Shown here: piece by piece, positions 12,687 through 23,400 of the stretch
Layout of the letters: every line of letters begins with the position of its first letter
How positions within the stretch are numbered: the first letter of the stretch is position 1
Source: Aralia elata
Taxonomy: Eukaryota; Streptophyta; Magnoliopsida; Apiales; Araliaceae
DNA length: 64,000 nt
Direction of reading: 5' to 3'
Assembly (NCBI GenBank): GCA_034770075.1
Contig: CM068386.1
Location: 86,525,265-86,589,264 of the forward strand
The notes under the pieces: generated by a model
The model's input: only the letters and a program-made list of their open reading frames with translations
What the model was told of the DNA's origin: nothing
Databases searched by the model: none
Program-made: the position numbers and the translations under genes

Positions 12687-12830
12687 GTTTTACCAAACAA
12701 GGCCCTATGACCTTTGTTTGGAAATAATGGGTTATTTTATTTGTGTTTTACCAAACAAGGCCTTATGACCTTTAGTTAGAATAATGGGTTATTTTTTAAT
12801 TAGTATTTGCCAAACAAGCCTTAGAGGCTT
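12687..12830 (+). repeat. Triple direct repeat in U3 of alpha LTR
   Basis: Three units of about 55-65 bp, each starting near TTTACCAAACAAGGCC and ending near AATAATGGGTTATTTT. Each has an imperfect hairpin (CCAAACAAGG ... CCTTTGTTTGG in unit 1). The same block recurs at about 15628-15770, 24217-24360, 40315-40455 and 40916-41055. It lies upstream of the leader, so it may act as an enhancer; this is inference. Confidence 0.65.
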
Positions 12831-13676
12831 TTGAATTGTGTAACTGATGAGTTAATATTAGAATACGTTATTATCAATTTTTATATTTTTTGTTAAAGCT
12901 TATCAGTTGTTAAAGAAAAGAAAACAAACACAGAGTTTAAAGAAAAAGAAAAGAAAAGAACAGAGCTGGAGAGAACTTTGTGAATTTGAGAGTTGAGAGA
13001 AAAGAGAGAATTGAGAAGGAGAGTTTGGAAATTGAAGGTAGAATTTCTAGAACCCAAGGAGTTTAATCAAAGCAATAGAAGGTATAATTCTTTTCCTCTT
13101 TGTTTTACTTTACTGTTTATGGTTTCTAGTTTTCTGTAAGTGAACTCAATTGTTCAAAAGATGAAATATTTGATATAAATGTTAGTAGGCATGTATTAGA
13201 GATTATGTGATGATTATAAACTAATTTGAAAGATTAATTCATGAAAACATGCTTTAGAATTGAGTTCTTAGTTTTACAGAGCTTTATTTCATGTATGGCA
13301 TATTTATATGAAAATTGATGATTCAATTTGGTTATTAATCAGTGATTTAATAATTGTTTATGATTATGTGATGAAAAACAAGAATAATGCAAGAAGAATA
13401 GTTTTAATTGGTTGATAAATGAATTTACAGAGTTTAATTTCATGAGAATGGCTAAAATATGAATATTTGGTTTTAACAGAGAATTTTTGGTTCAATTTGG
13501 TTGGTTATGTGTATTAGAATGATTATAATGTTTAGAAGCATGATGGGTAATTGTTTTATATCATATTTGATGTCTGGGTATATTTAATTTGTATATTAGA
13601 TGGTAGAATTCGGAAAATTTGGCCAAATTTGGCCTAAGTTTTCACTGTTCGCGAGCTGGGGAAGACGACTACCAAG

Positions 13677-13806
13677 TCTCTCGCCCCGGCGAGAAAAATG
13701 CAAAGGAAATCTTCGCCCCGGCGAAGTCTCGCCCCAGCGAGCTTTTTGTATAGTGAATTCTCGCCCCGGCGAGAGTTTTATTCAGGAAATTCCCGCCCCG
13801 GCGAGA
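13677..13806. repeat. GC-rich hairpin array in solo alpha LTR
   Basis: Five copies of a palindromic unit around CGCCCCGGCG: 13679-13694 (perfect 7-bp stem TCTCGCC/GGCGAGA, loop CC), 13711-13726 (perfect, stem CTTCGCC/GGCGAAG), 13727-13742 (decayed by one G-to-A), 13759-13774 (perfect), and about 13791-13806 (one mismatch). Strikingly GC- and CpG-rich within an AT-rich LTR. Confidence 0.85.
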
Positions 13807-14822
13807 ATAACTGCTGTAAAAAAAATTATTATTATTATTATTATTATTATTTTGTTTTCTTTTCTTGGAAGTTATGATACAGAATTAAACTTATATTAAT
13901 GTATTAAGTGATTGATGAAATTTCAAGATGGTTGATACTTGTTAGTTATAGTATGCTAAATGAGATATTATAATAAAAATGAGATAGAGAGCAAGCCTAG
14001 AATGCTTTTAGTCTTGTGACTAATTATGTTACCATCTTATAATTAAATGTATAGGTTGTTTAAGGATCGTGAGATATTTAATTTGTAATCTACGCTTGAG
14101 GCAAGTTCCTTATCTCAATTTATTACTTTTACGTTGAGCAAGTTGTTCTTTCCCTTTTAACTTGTTAATTTATTCAATGCAAGTTTATTTATATTGAGCA
14201 AGCTTATTGACCTTAGCTTATTGATATTCAAGCAAGGTTACTATCATGTTACGTACTTAAGCTTTATTCCAAACATTGTTTGTTATTCAAATTTCGAGTA
14301 TAGTTTCTATTGAACAAACTCTATTGATGAATTAGACTAGCAAACTCTTATTGATTCAGCTAGTCCTTAGTTGATGAGCGATTTCAAAGACTTAGAATAT
14401 TTTCTATTCTTGTTCCAAGCCAAGTTTCTTTTGGTACGGATTCAGACGATAAACTGAGATGAACAACCCTAATATAGGGGATTACTTACGCGACAATGTT
14501 TGTGCACAATACATTGTACAATGGGCTGATTCCCCTGAGTACGAGATGTTGGTCCATAGTCTATATGACTGTTAAAGGTTACAGTAGAAATACTTGTTAA
14601 CCTAGGACATAGTTCGAGGTCTTGTGACCCTCAGATATAATTTCTAAATCTTGAAATCTATTTTTCCTTGAATCAAATATTCTAACGAGCTTTTAGACTT
14701 TGATCATTTATTGACTGAGATTCAGAAAATTATTATTCCTCAGTTGAAATCTACTTCATTTAAATAATATTGTTGTCGTACTTGTGAGCAATTGTTTGCT
14801 CACTCTTGCACTAAACATTGCA

Positions 14823-14885
14823 GCTAAGCCAGAAAAGCAGGACGAGCCGTCCACGAGTAAAGGAAAGGGCAAGTTGCAGAAGTAG
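14823..14885 (+). other. Lys-rich 20-codon frame in solo alpha LTR
   Basis: Starts at the last G of an acceptor-like ACATTGCAG and ends in TAG: AKPEKQDEPSTSKGKGKLQK. There is no ATG, so if translated it must be the end of a spliced reading frame. Equivalent frames occur in every alpha LTR and, at identical length, in the gamma solo LTR. Confidence 0.45.
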
Positions 14886-15228
14886 CTTAAGACTTGATGT
14901 TTATTTGATGTTTTATGTAACAAGACTTGTTTAAAATTATGTTTTATTCCGCATTGATGTATTAAGGTTAAAATAACCTAGGATTCATTTCATTTATAGT
15001 TTGGTGATGTAACCCGTTTTGGGATGATGTTTCTTTAAGTTTATTTAATTGTTCTTAATTATAGGTAGTTAAATGTGAATGAATGAGATAGTGAACACCA
15101 AATCTGTGGGAATTAAGTACTTGGATTTGGGGGTGTCACAGTTTATCTTTGCACTACGGGCCAAAGATATTCATTAGTAACACCAATGGTCATAACCATA
15201 CCTCATAACAGCTTTTGGTTATGATCAT

Positions 15229-17853
15229 TATAACGAATGCAATTTTTGTGATTGAATAAAAATATTTATTAAATTATATAAATATTTTTATTAATTTATT
15301 GAGCTAAATAAATAATTTATTAAGTTTTTATGAAATGGGTATATGTTAAGTTTAATAATGTTAAATGTTATTTGAATGTGATTTGTTATGTTTATTCTAA
15401 TTTAATTTAATAATTAAATTAGATGATGAAAAGGTTTATTTGAATAAATGATTATTTGAATAATATAATTCAATTGGTGTTATTGTTATTGGTGAAATAG
15501 AATTATTAATTAATTAGTAAGGTTTAATTGAATTTATTTAATAATAAGTTTAATTAAATTAGAAGTGTGACATTTAAAACTATATGTTATAATGATTTAT
15601 TAAAATAAATGAGAAAGTGTTTAATTCAGTTTTACCAAACAAGGCCCTATGACCTTTGTTTGGAAATAATGGGTTATTTTAATTTTGTTTTACCAAACAA
15701 GGCCTTAAGACCTTTAGTTAAAATAATAGATTATTTTAATTTGTATTTGCCAAACAAGCCTTATGGCTTTTTGAATTATGTAACTGATAGATTAATATCA
15801 TACGTTATTATTTTATTAAATCATCAGTTTTTATTCTTGTTTCATCAGTTTTATTTTTTTTTAAAAACTACGTCATTGTAAAAAGAAAAGAAAGAAGAGA
15901 AAGAACAGAGTTCAAAGAGAAAAGAGAAATACAGAGAAAACAAGAGAGAGCTTGAGAGTTGTGAGAAGAGAGAATTGAGAAGAATAGTTTGGGTATTGGA
16001 GGAAGAAATTCAAACCAAAGGAGGTTAACCTTATTAATCAAAGCAAATAAAAGGTATAAACTCTTTACTGTATTTTATTTTTAGTTCTCTGTATATTATT
16101 TACTTGCTTAAAACATGAATTACTTGGTGTAATTGGTAGTAATCATGTGTTAGATGATTATATGATGATTAATAGTCAATGTAGAGGTATTAATTCATGA
16201 AACCATGCTTTAGAATTGAGTTCTTAGTTTTACAGAGCTTTATTTCATGTATGGGTTATGTGTATGAAAATTGATGCTTTAATTGGTTATTAATCGGTAA
16301 GTTAATAATTGCTTATGGTTATATGATGAAAAACAAGAATAATGCAAGAAGAATGGTTTTAATTGGTTGAAAAATGAATTTACAGAGCTTGATTTCATGA
16401 AAATGGTCAAAACTTGAATAAATTGTTTAACAGTGAAATTCTTGGGTTTAAATTGGTTGTTTATGTGATAGAATGATTAAAATGTTTAGAAAACATGTTG
16501 GGTAATTGTTTTCTAGCATATTTGATGTCTGGGTATATTTAATTTGTGTATTGGATGGTAGAATTCGGAAAATTTGGCCAAATTTGGCCTAAGTTTTCAC
16601 TGTTCGCGAACTGGAGGAGTCGACTGCCGGGTGTCTCGCCCTGGAGAGAAAAATGAGTTGTTAAACTTCGCCCCAGCGAGAAATTTGTTAAGGAAAACCT
16701 CGCCCCGGCGAGATTTTCGTTTAGTAATTTTCCGCCCCGGCGAGAATCACTACTGAAAAAAAAATAATAAATAAATTTTATTTTGTTTTGTAATTAGGAA
16801 AGCTACATACGAGGCAAGTTTCTGAACTCCATTATTATATTAAACAAGTTGTTCTTCCCTTTTAACTTGTTAATTTATTCAAAGCAAGTTTATTTATATT
16901 GAGCAAGCTTATTGACCTTAGCTTATTGATATTCAAGCAAGGTTACTATCATGTTACGTACTTAAGCTTTATTCCAATCATTGTTTGTTATTCAAATTTC
17001 GAGTATAGTTTCTATTGAACAAACTCTATTGACGAACTAGACTAGCAAACCCTTATTGATTCAGCTAGTCCTTAGTTGATGAGCGATTTCAAAGACTTAG
17101 AATATTTTCTATACTTGTTCCAAGCCACGTTCCTTTTGGTACGGATTCAGACGATAAACTGAGATGAACAACCCTAATATAGGGGATTACTTATGCGACA
17201 GCGTTAAAATGTTTGTGCACAATACATTGTACAAAGGGCTGATCCCCCTGAGTACGAGATGATGGTCCATAGTCTATATGACTGTTAAAGGTTACAGTAG
17301 AAATACTTGTTAACCTAGGACATAGTTCGAGGTCTTGTGACCCTCAGATAAAATTAATAAATCTTGAAATCCATTTTCCTTGAATCGAGCATTCTAACGA
17401 GCTTTCAGACGTTGATTCCTTATTGATTGAATTCAGAAAACTATTATTCCTCAGATGAAATTCATTTCATTTAAATATTATTGTTATCGTACTTGTGAGC
17501 AATTGTTTGCTCACTCTTGCACTAAACATTGCAGCTAAGCTAGAAAAGCAAGACGAACCGCCCACAAGTAAAGGCAAGGGCAAGATGCCGAAGTAGCAGG
17601 AGATTTATTGTTTGCTTGATGTTTAATTGTATCAAAGACTTATTTTGCTTATGTTTTAATTCCGCACTGATGTATTTAAGGTTAGATAACCTGGGATTTG
17701 ATTGTTTAACAGTTTGGTGATGTAAGCCATTTTGGGAAGATGTTTCTTTAAGTTGATTTAATTGTTCTTAATTATGGGTAGTTAGATGTGAATGAATGAG
17801 TTAGAGAACACCAAATCTGTGGGAATTAAGTACCCGGATTTGGGGGTGTCACA
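15229..17853 (+). repeat. 5' LTR of element C
   Basis: 2625 bp. Begins TATAACGAATGC (TG mutated to TA) and ends GGGTGTCACA. Compared with the 3' LTR it lacks about 340 bp between ATTTTGTTTT (about 16790) and TGTAATTAGG. Leader donor-like site AAG|GTATAA at 16053/16054; hairpin array at about 16635-16745, mostly decayed; acceptor-like TTGCAG at 17534. Confidence 0.93.
17534..17596 (+). other. Lys-rich 20-codon frame in 5' LTR of C
   Basis: Reads AKLEKQDEPPTSKGKGKMPK then TAG, 63 nt after the acceptor-like TTGCAG. It differs from the 3' LTR copy by a few substitutions (Pro to Leu, Ser to Pro, others silent) with no frameshift. Confidence 0.45.
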
Positions 17854-17856
17854 GGT

Positions 17857-17868
17857 TGGTATCAAAGC
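17857..17868 (+). other. tRNA-Met primer binding site of C
   Basis: TGGTATCAAAGC, three bases after the LTR end (GGT spacer). A related but decayed site follows the beta LTR at 63826. Confidence 0.88.
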
Positions 17869-18091
17869 TGATAGGTTATGAACCTTTAGGTGGGGAAAAC
17901 CTTAGGGTAGTAGCCATTTAGAAGATAGAGAATATAGTGGTGATAAACTCCTATCGAGTTCTAAGGAATGAATTACGGAAATTCATAAAAGATAATAAAA
18001 TGATTATGTGTTATGTGTTTATTTGATAACAAACTTATGTGCTCGCGAGTATTATCGATTAGTAATTAAAACTTAAAATTTTGTTGTCAGG

Positions 18092-18835
18092 ATGACTGAT
18101 AGAGGAGAGCCCAGCCAGGCTAGGGAGGAGGAGCCCCGAGATATTCACGTAGTTCATGAGCAGCTAGTGCAGAGGGAGCCATCCCCATTGATTATAGTTA
18201 CTGGTCATGAGTATGAGCCTGAGACTGATCCTGAGGAGGATCCGGAGGAGGTTGAGGAGGAGGAGGAAGACCCTGAGGAGATATCACTAACCTCCTTAGG
18301 TGTTCAGATGTATAAGCAGGTATATGATCGCAACATAGAGTTGCAAGATAGAGTGGAGGAGTTAGAAAGGCAGCTGGCCGAGCGACAGATTATCTTGGAG
18401 CAGAAGAACAGTGAGATAGAGGAGCTAGATATACGTCTTGGAGACGTGGAGTGGAAGCTGGTTCATGTAGAGAGTGAAAAGGAGGAGTTAGAAGAACAGG
18501 TTGCGGAACGTCAAGCCACTCTAGAGCAGAAAGATGCTGAGATCCAAGACCTTTCATCACGTCTTGCGGAGGTTGAGCAGAGGCTAGCACAGTCTGAGTA
18601 TCGACGAGGACAGTTGATAGCCAGGAATGAAATTGTACGAGATGAGTTGAAAGAGGAGTCAGCTAAGCGGGCGAGAGCTGAGACTGCTTGGTTGAGGGAG
18701 GCTAACCGCGCAGATCGTGTTGAATGTGAGGTGCGGTCAAAGAAGGCCAAGATTGACGAGATGGAGTATATTTTTCACACCACAGTGGATAGAGCTCAGG
18801 ATCGAGTTCATCGTCATCCAGATGTAATGGGTTGA
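18092..18835 (+). CDS. Pre-gag ORF: acidic, coiled-coil protein (247 aa)
   Basis: I do not recognise the family. Residues 1-40 are polar, 41-64 are strongly acidic (runs of Glu/Asp/Pro), and 75-225 form a long predicted coiled coil rich in Glu, Arg, Gln and Leu. Two 42-residue units (about 88-129 and 130-171, each with LAERQ/VAERQ, LEQK, EI, RL, VE) are an exact six-heptad internal duplication. No signal peptide, membrane segment or zinc finger is visible. The ATG follows an acceptor-like TTTTGTTGTCAG (18090). The frame continues past the TGA at 18833 for 21 more codons (MVTRIMEQERQEAVRRG...) to TAG at 18901, so the TGA may be a recent nonsense mutation. It lies between the primer site and gag, where most Tekay/Del elements have no ORF. 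Structural (particle or RNA-binding) roles are possible but unproven. Confidence 0.8.
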   Translation: MTDRGEPSQAREEEPRDIHVVHEQLVQREPSPLIIVTGHEYEPETDPEEDPEEVEEEEEDPEEISLTSLGVQMYKQVYDRNIELQDRVEELERQLAERQIILEQKNSEIEELDIRLGDVEWKLVHVESEKEELEEQVAERQATLEQKDAEIQDLSSRLAEVEQRLAQSEYRRGQLIARNEIVRDELKEESAKRARAETAWLREANRADRVECEVRSKKAKIDEMEYIFHTTVDRAQDRVHRHPDVMG

Positions 18836-19152
18836 AGGATGGTGACTCGTATTATGGAGCAGGAACGCCAGGAAGCTGTGCGTCGTGGGTTATCATCGTA
18901 GATTATGATTAGATTTGTTATTATGAAATTTATGAGTTAATAAGTTGTAAATCCCAGTTTTATATAATGGGATAGAATAATGATGTAATCCTGGAACTTT
19001 ATGATGTCAGGATAGATGATGTAAATAACTACGATGCTATTTTTACTATGTTTTGAAGCAGTAAATGAATAAAAACGCGAAAGTTTATCAGATGTGCTAT
19101 GTGCTAAGTCTTGTTTATAAATGTTTAAGTTAAGACTTAAATGTTTAAGTAA
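18836..19152 (+). other. Spacer between pre-gag ORF and gag
   Basis: The first 66 bases continue the coiled-coil frame (see above); the rest is AT-rich with no coding signal. Near its end is a repeated TTAAGACTTAAATGTTTAAG-like segment (about 19125-19160), and TTCTTAACAG lies just before the likely gag ATG, which could serve as an acceptor. Confidence 0.5.
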
Positions 19153-19191
19153 TTGAATAATAATCTAATAGCGCGAATTCTTAACAGTAAG

Positions 19192-20424
19192 ATGCCGCCA
19201 AGAAGACAAACCCGTCAACAGACCCCTGAGGGATCCACCAATAACGAGGAAGTCAACGCTAATCCAATGCAGCAGCTGGTAAATCTGCTAATGGGAGCAT
19301 TTACGAATCAACTCCAAGCTCAAGCTACGACTTTTAAAGACTTCAAGGCTGTCGGACCTCCAGAATATCACAGCTCTATGAATCCCATTGAAGCTCAAAC
19401 GTGGGTCATGGAGATGGAGAAGGTGTTTGATGTCGCTAGAGTCAATGAGGACCAAAAGACGGTATTTACAACGTTCATGCTCAAATCAGAAGCAAGCTAC
19501 TGGTGGCAAGCAAGTAAAACCCATGGTGGGCAAGGGATAATACCGTGGGAGCGATTTAAGGAAATATTTTTCGAGACCTATTTCCCAATAAGTGCCCAGA
19601 ACCAAATGGAAGTACAGTTTCTAGAGCTGAAGCAAGGTACCATGACGGTACCTGAATATGCTGCAAAATTCAACGAGTTGGCGAGGTTTGCGCCATATCA
19701 AGTCAACACGGACGAGCGAAAGGCTAGAAGATTTGAGCAGGGATTGAAGCCCTGGTTATATAGTCGAGTTTCGTTGTTTCAACTGAACTCCTTTGCGGCA
19801 GTTTTGGAAAAGGCAATTATCGCTGAAGGAGGCAGTGATGCTCTGTCCAAGTATAATCAGGAGCAGAGGAAGAAGAAGAATGAAAGTGAAAACAAGGCAA
19901 GTGGTAGCCATGGGGGCAGCGGTCAGAAGAGGAAGTGGAGTGATAGTAACTCTGCGGGAAGTCAACAGGGTAATCAGAAAAAGAAGGTGGAGGTGTGCAG
20001 TAACTGCAGAAAGAGTCATGTGGGTGTTTGCTTGAAGGGTAAGAGGGTATGTTTCAACTGCGGACAGGAGGGTCATATCGCACCGAATTTCCCTAATCCG
20101 AAAAAGGGCGCATGTTTCATCTGCGGGTCGAAGGATCACTTTTCCCGAGACTGCCCTAAGAAAGCAACTACAGGTGGAGCCAGTACAGGAAAAGGAAACA
20201 GCTGTGGAGGTAATCTGACTATCACAGGATCGACACAGCCCAATCGACCTACCGCTCGAACATTCAACATGACGGTGCAGGATGTTGTGCAGTCAAAGGA
20301 TGTAGTGTCAGGTATCATTCCAGTCAATGATGTTAATGCTTATGTATTGTTTGACTCGGGTGCTACTTGCTCATTTATATCTGATGATTTTGCTAAGAAA
20401 TTAAGTTACCTCAGGAAGAATTAG
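19192..20424 (+). CDS. gag: Element C gag with start of protease
   Basis: I place the start at 19192 because MPPRR is the usual N-terminus of this gag family; an in-frame ATG at 19153 would add 13 residues. A retrotransposon gag domain ([20 protein letters not shown]) is followed by a Cys-rich region: [12 protein letters not shown], a knuckle [14 protein letters not shown] in which the last Cys is Phe (codon 20089-20091), and an intact knuckle [14 protein letters not shown] (20113-20154). The protease active site LFDSGAT begins at about 20347. The frame then ends at TAG 20422-20424. The continuing protease lies one frame over, consistent with a 1-nt deletion near 20401-20403. In the family gag, PR and pol normally form one frame. 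Confidence 0.9.
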   Translation: MPPRRQTRQQTPEGSTNNEEVNANPMQQLVNLLMGAFTNQLQAQATTFKDFKAVGPPEYHSSMNPIEAQTWVMEMEKVFDVARVNEDQKTVFTTFMLKSEASYWWQASKTHGGQGIIPWERFKEIFFETYFPISAQNQMEVQFLELKQGTMTVPEYAAKFNELARFAPYQVNTDERKARRFEQGLKPWLYSRVSLFQLNSFAAVLEKAIIAEGGSDALSKYNQEQRKKKNESENKASGSHGGSGQKRKWSDSNSAGSQQGNQKKKVEVCSNCRKSHVGVCLKGKRVCFNCGQEGHIAPNFPNPKKGACFICGSKDHFSRDCPKKATTGGASTGKGNSCGGNLTITGSTQPNRPTARTFNMTVQDVVQSKDVVSGIIPVNDVNAYVLFDSGATCSFISDDFAKKLSYLRKN

Positions 20425-23400
20425 ATTACCCCATGAATATAGAAATTGCGAATAGGGAAGTGATTCCTGTTAAGTTTGTCCACAAGAACTGTCGAATAGA
20501 TATTAATAGTCATGTGATGACAGTAAACTTGATCCCAATTCGTCTTGGGGAGTTTGATGTCATTCTGGGAATGGATTGGTTGTTCAACCATGGGGCAGTT
20601 ATAGACTGTCAAAAGAAGTGTGTGAATCTTAAGACTCCGTCGAAGGTAGTGTTTCATGGTAGCAAGTCGCCTAGACAAACGAGTTGTCTGACGATGATGC
20701 AGGCCAGAAAGATGTTGAGACAAGGATGTGTAGGATATCTAGCCTACATAGTTGATACCCGAAAGGTGGGTGCAAAGCTGGAGGAGATACCAGTGGTTAG
20801 GGATTTTGTGGACGTGTTTCCTGATGATTTGCCAGGATTACCGCCAGATAGGGAAATCGAGTTTGTGATTGACTTAGCACTAGGAACGGCCCCTATATCG
20901 AAAGCCCCGTATCGAATGGCTCCAGTAGAATTAAAGGAGTTGATGGTGCAGCTACAAGAGCTGCTAGATAAGAAGTATATTCAACCGAGCGTTTCGCCGT
21001 GGGGAGCGCCGATATTGTTTGTTAAGAAGAAGGATAGGTTGAACAATACCGGCGCCGTGGGGAGCGCCGGTATTGTTTGTCTTTGCATTGATTATAGAGA
21101 GTTGAACAAGGTCACGATCAAAAACAAGTATCCGTTGCCAAGGATCGATGACCTGTTTGACCAACTGAAGGGAGCAAGATATTTTTCAAAGATAGATTTA
21201 CGAAGTGGGTATCATCAATTGAAGGTGAGAAAAGAGGACATACCAAAAACGGCGTTTCGAACCAGATATGGTCACTATGAGTTTTTGGTTATGTCATTTG
21301 GTTTAACGAATGCGCCTGCAGCATTCATGGACTTAATGAGTAGGGTGTTCAAACCATTTCTGGATAAATTTGTGGTGGTATTTATAGACGACATTCTGGT
21401 CTACTCCAAAACTCAGGAAGAACACGTGGAGCATTTGAGGGTGACATTTGAGGCGTTAAGGAAAGAGAAATTGTATGCAAAATTTTCGAATTGCGAATTT
21501 TGGTTGGAGCGTGTTCAATTCCTTGGGCATGTTATCGATAAAGACGGGATTTCAGTGGATCCAGCGAAAGTGAAAGCTGTGATGAACTGGGATCAACCGA
21601 AAACACCGTCAGAAGTGAAGAGTTTCCTAGGTTTGGCAGGTTACTACAGACGTTTTATTCAGGATTTCTCCAGGATCGCCACTCCGTTAACGAATTTAAC
21701 AAGAAAATCAGTGAAGTTTGTTTGGACGGAGAAGTGCGAAGAGAGTTTCCAAGAACTAAAGAAGAGACTAAGTTCGGCACCTATGTTGTCTTTGCCAGAT
21801 GATACAGGAAATTTTGTGGTGTATAGTGACGCATCGCATAAAGGACTTGGTTGTGTGTTGATGCAGAATGGTAAGGTTATTGCATATGCATCGCGCCAAC
21901 TAAAAGACTATGAAAAAGGGTATCCGACCCATGATTTGGAGTTAGCAGTCGTGGTGTTTGCTCTGAAAATCTGGAGGCACTATCTCTATGGGGAGAAGTG
22001 TGAAATATATACAGACCATAAAAGTCTGAAGTATATTTTTACACAGAAGGACTTGAATATACGGCAGAGAAGATGGATAGAATTGATCAAAGATTACGAT
22101 TGTGAAATTCTATACCATTCAGGAAAGGCTAATGTGGTTGCCGAAGCTTTGAGTAGAAAAGGTCGGGAGAAACTATCTTTATTAACTGCTCATGAGAAAC
22201 TCATAGCAGAAATGGCTAAATTGGAGTTAGAGGTGAAGGGTCTGGCCGAGCCTAATGAAAAATTGTTCCAGATGGAAACTCAACCAACTCTGGTGGACAA
22301 AGTCAAGGAAGCGCAACTTAAGGATAAGGAGTGTATTAATATGCGCAAAAGAGTGCTTGAAAGTGAAGAGTTTAAATACAAAATCGACACCGAAGGAATG
22401 CTGAGATTTGAGGGCAGAATCTGGGTTCCGTTAGTGCCAGAGATCAGAGAAGAGATTTTGAACGAAGCACACAGTTCAAGATTTTCGATTCACCCGGGTA
22501 GCACAAAAATGTACCAGGATCTTCGACAACATTTTTGGTGGCCAAACATGAAAAGAGAGGTTGCTAAGTGTGTTGCAAAGTGTCTAACTTGTCAGAGAGT
22601 CAAAGCAGAACATCAACAACCAAGTGGTTTGTTACAGCCCTTGGAGATACCAGAATGGAAGTGGGAGCATATCACAATGAATTTTGTGGTAGGGCTTCCA
22701 ACTACTCAGAAGGGTTATGACGCAATATGGGTCATAGTTGACAGATTGACGAAATCAGCGCATTTCTTGCCGATCAAAATCAGATTTACTTTGGATCAGC
22801 TGGCAAAATTATACGTCAAGGAGATTATCTCAAGGCACGGTGTTCCAGTGTCAGACAGAGATCCACGTTTCACATCAAAATTTTGGAGGAGTCTGCAAAC
22901 TTGTTTAGGGACACAGTTGAGAATGAGTACAGCCTACCATCCGCAAACCGATGGCCAGAGCGAAAGAACAATTCAAACGTTGGAGGATATGCTTCGAGCG
23001 TGCGTCATAGATTTTAAAGGCAACTGGGATGATCATTTACCTCTGGTCGAGTTTGCCTATAACAATAGTCATCACGCGAGTATTGGAATGCCGCCATACG
23101 AAGCATTGTATGGAAGGAAGTGCAGAACTCCGTTATGTTGGGACGAGGTCGGTGAACGTCGACTATTGGGACCCGAACTGGTACAACAAACTGCTAAAAT
23201 TGTTAAGGTGATAAGAGCCAGACTGATAGCCGCTCAAGACAGGCAGAAGAAGTATGCTGATCAACACCGACAAAATCGCGAATTTGAAGTCGGCAACTTC
23301 GTGTTTCTCAAAGTATCTCCCTGGAAGGGGAAAATCAGATTTGGTAAAAAGGGTAAGCTGAGTCCGCGATTTATTGGACCATTTGAGGTGCTGAAAAGGG

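Larger units (their letters stand above)
12292..15140 (+). mobile_element. Solo LTR, family alpha
   Basis: 2849 bp from TGTAACGAATGC to GGGGTGTCACA, flanked by perfect 5-bp duplications GTTTA (12287-12291 and 15141-15145). There is no internal region, so it arose by recombination between the two LTRs of one insertion. Landmarks: U3 direct repeats (12687-12830), a purine-rich leader (12900-13080), donor-like AAG|GTATAA (13081/13082), the GC-rich hairpin array (13677-13806), an (ATT)n run (about 13827-13852), and acceptor-like TTGCAG at 14823. Confidence 0.93.

Noticed and set aside
13600..13899. Open frame across the alpha LTR hairpin array (starting MVEFGKFGQIWPKF)
   Set aside because: The start is shared between LTR copies, but the frame shifts or stops at the hairpins in each copy. 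I keep it only as a possible exon in the intron idea.
15609..15881. Repetitive frame in alpha LTRs (also 24200-24454)
   Set aside because: It is the translation of the three U3 direct repeats and is not conserved in frame in the D and solo copies.
19756..20139. 127-codon antisense frame over gag
   Set aside because: Shadow of the conserved gag coding strand.
20395..20433. Programmed frameshift between gag-PR and pol
   Set aside because: No clear slippery heptamer, and related elements use one frame; a 1-nt deletion is simpler.
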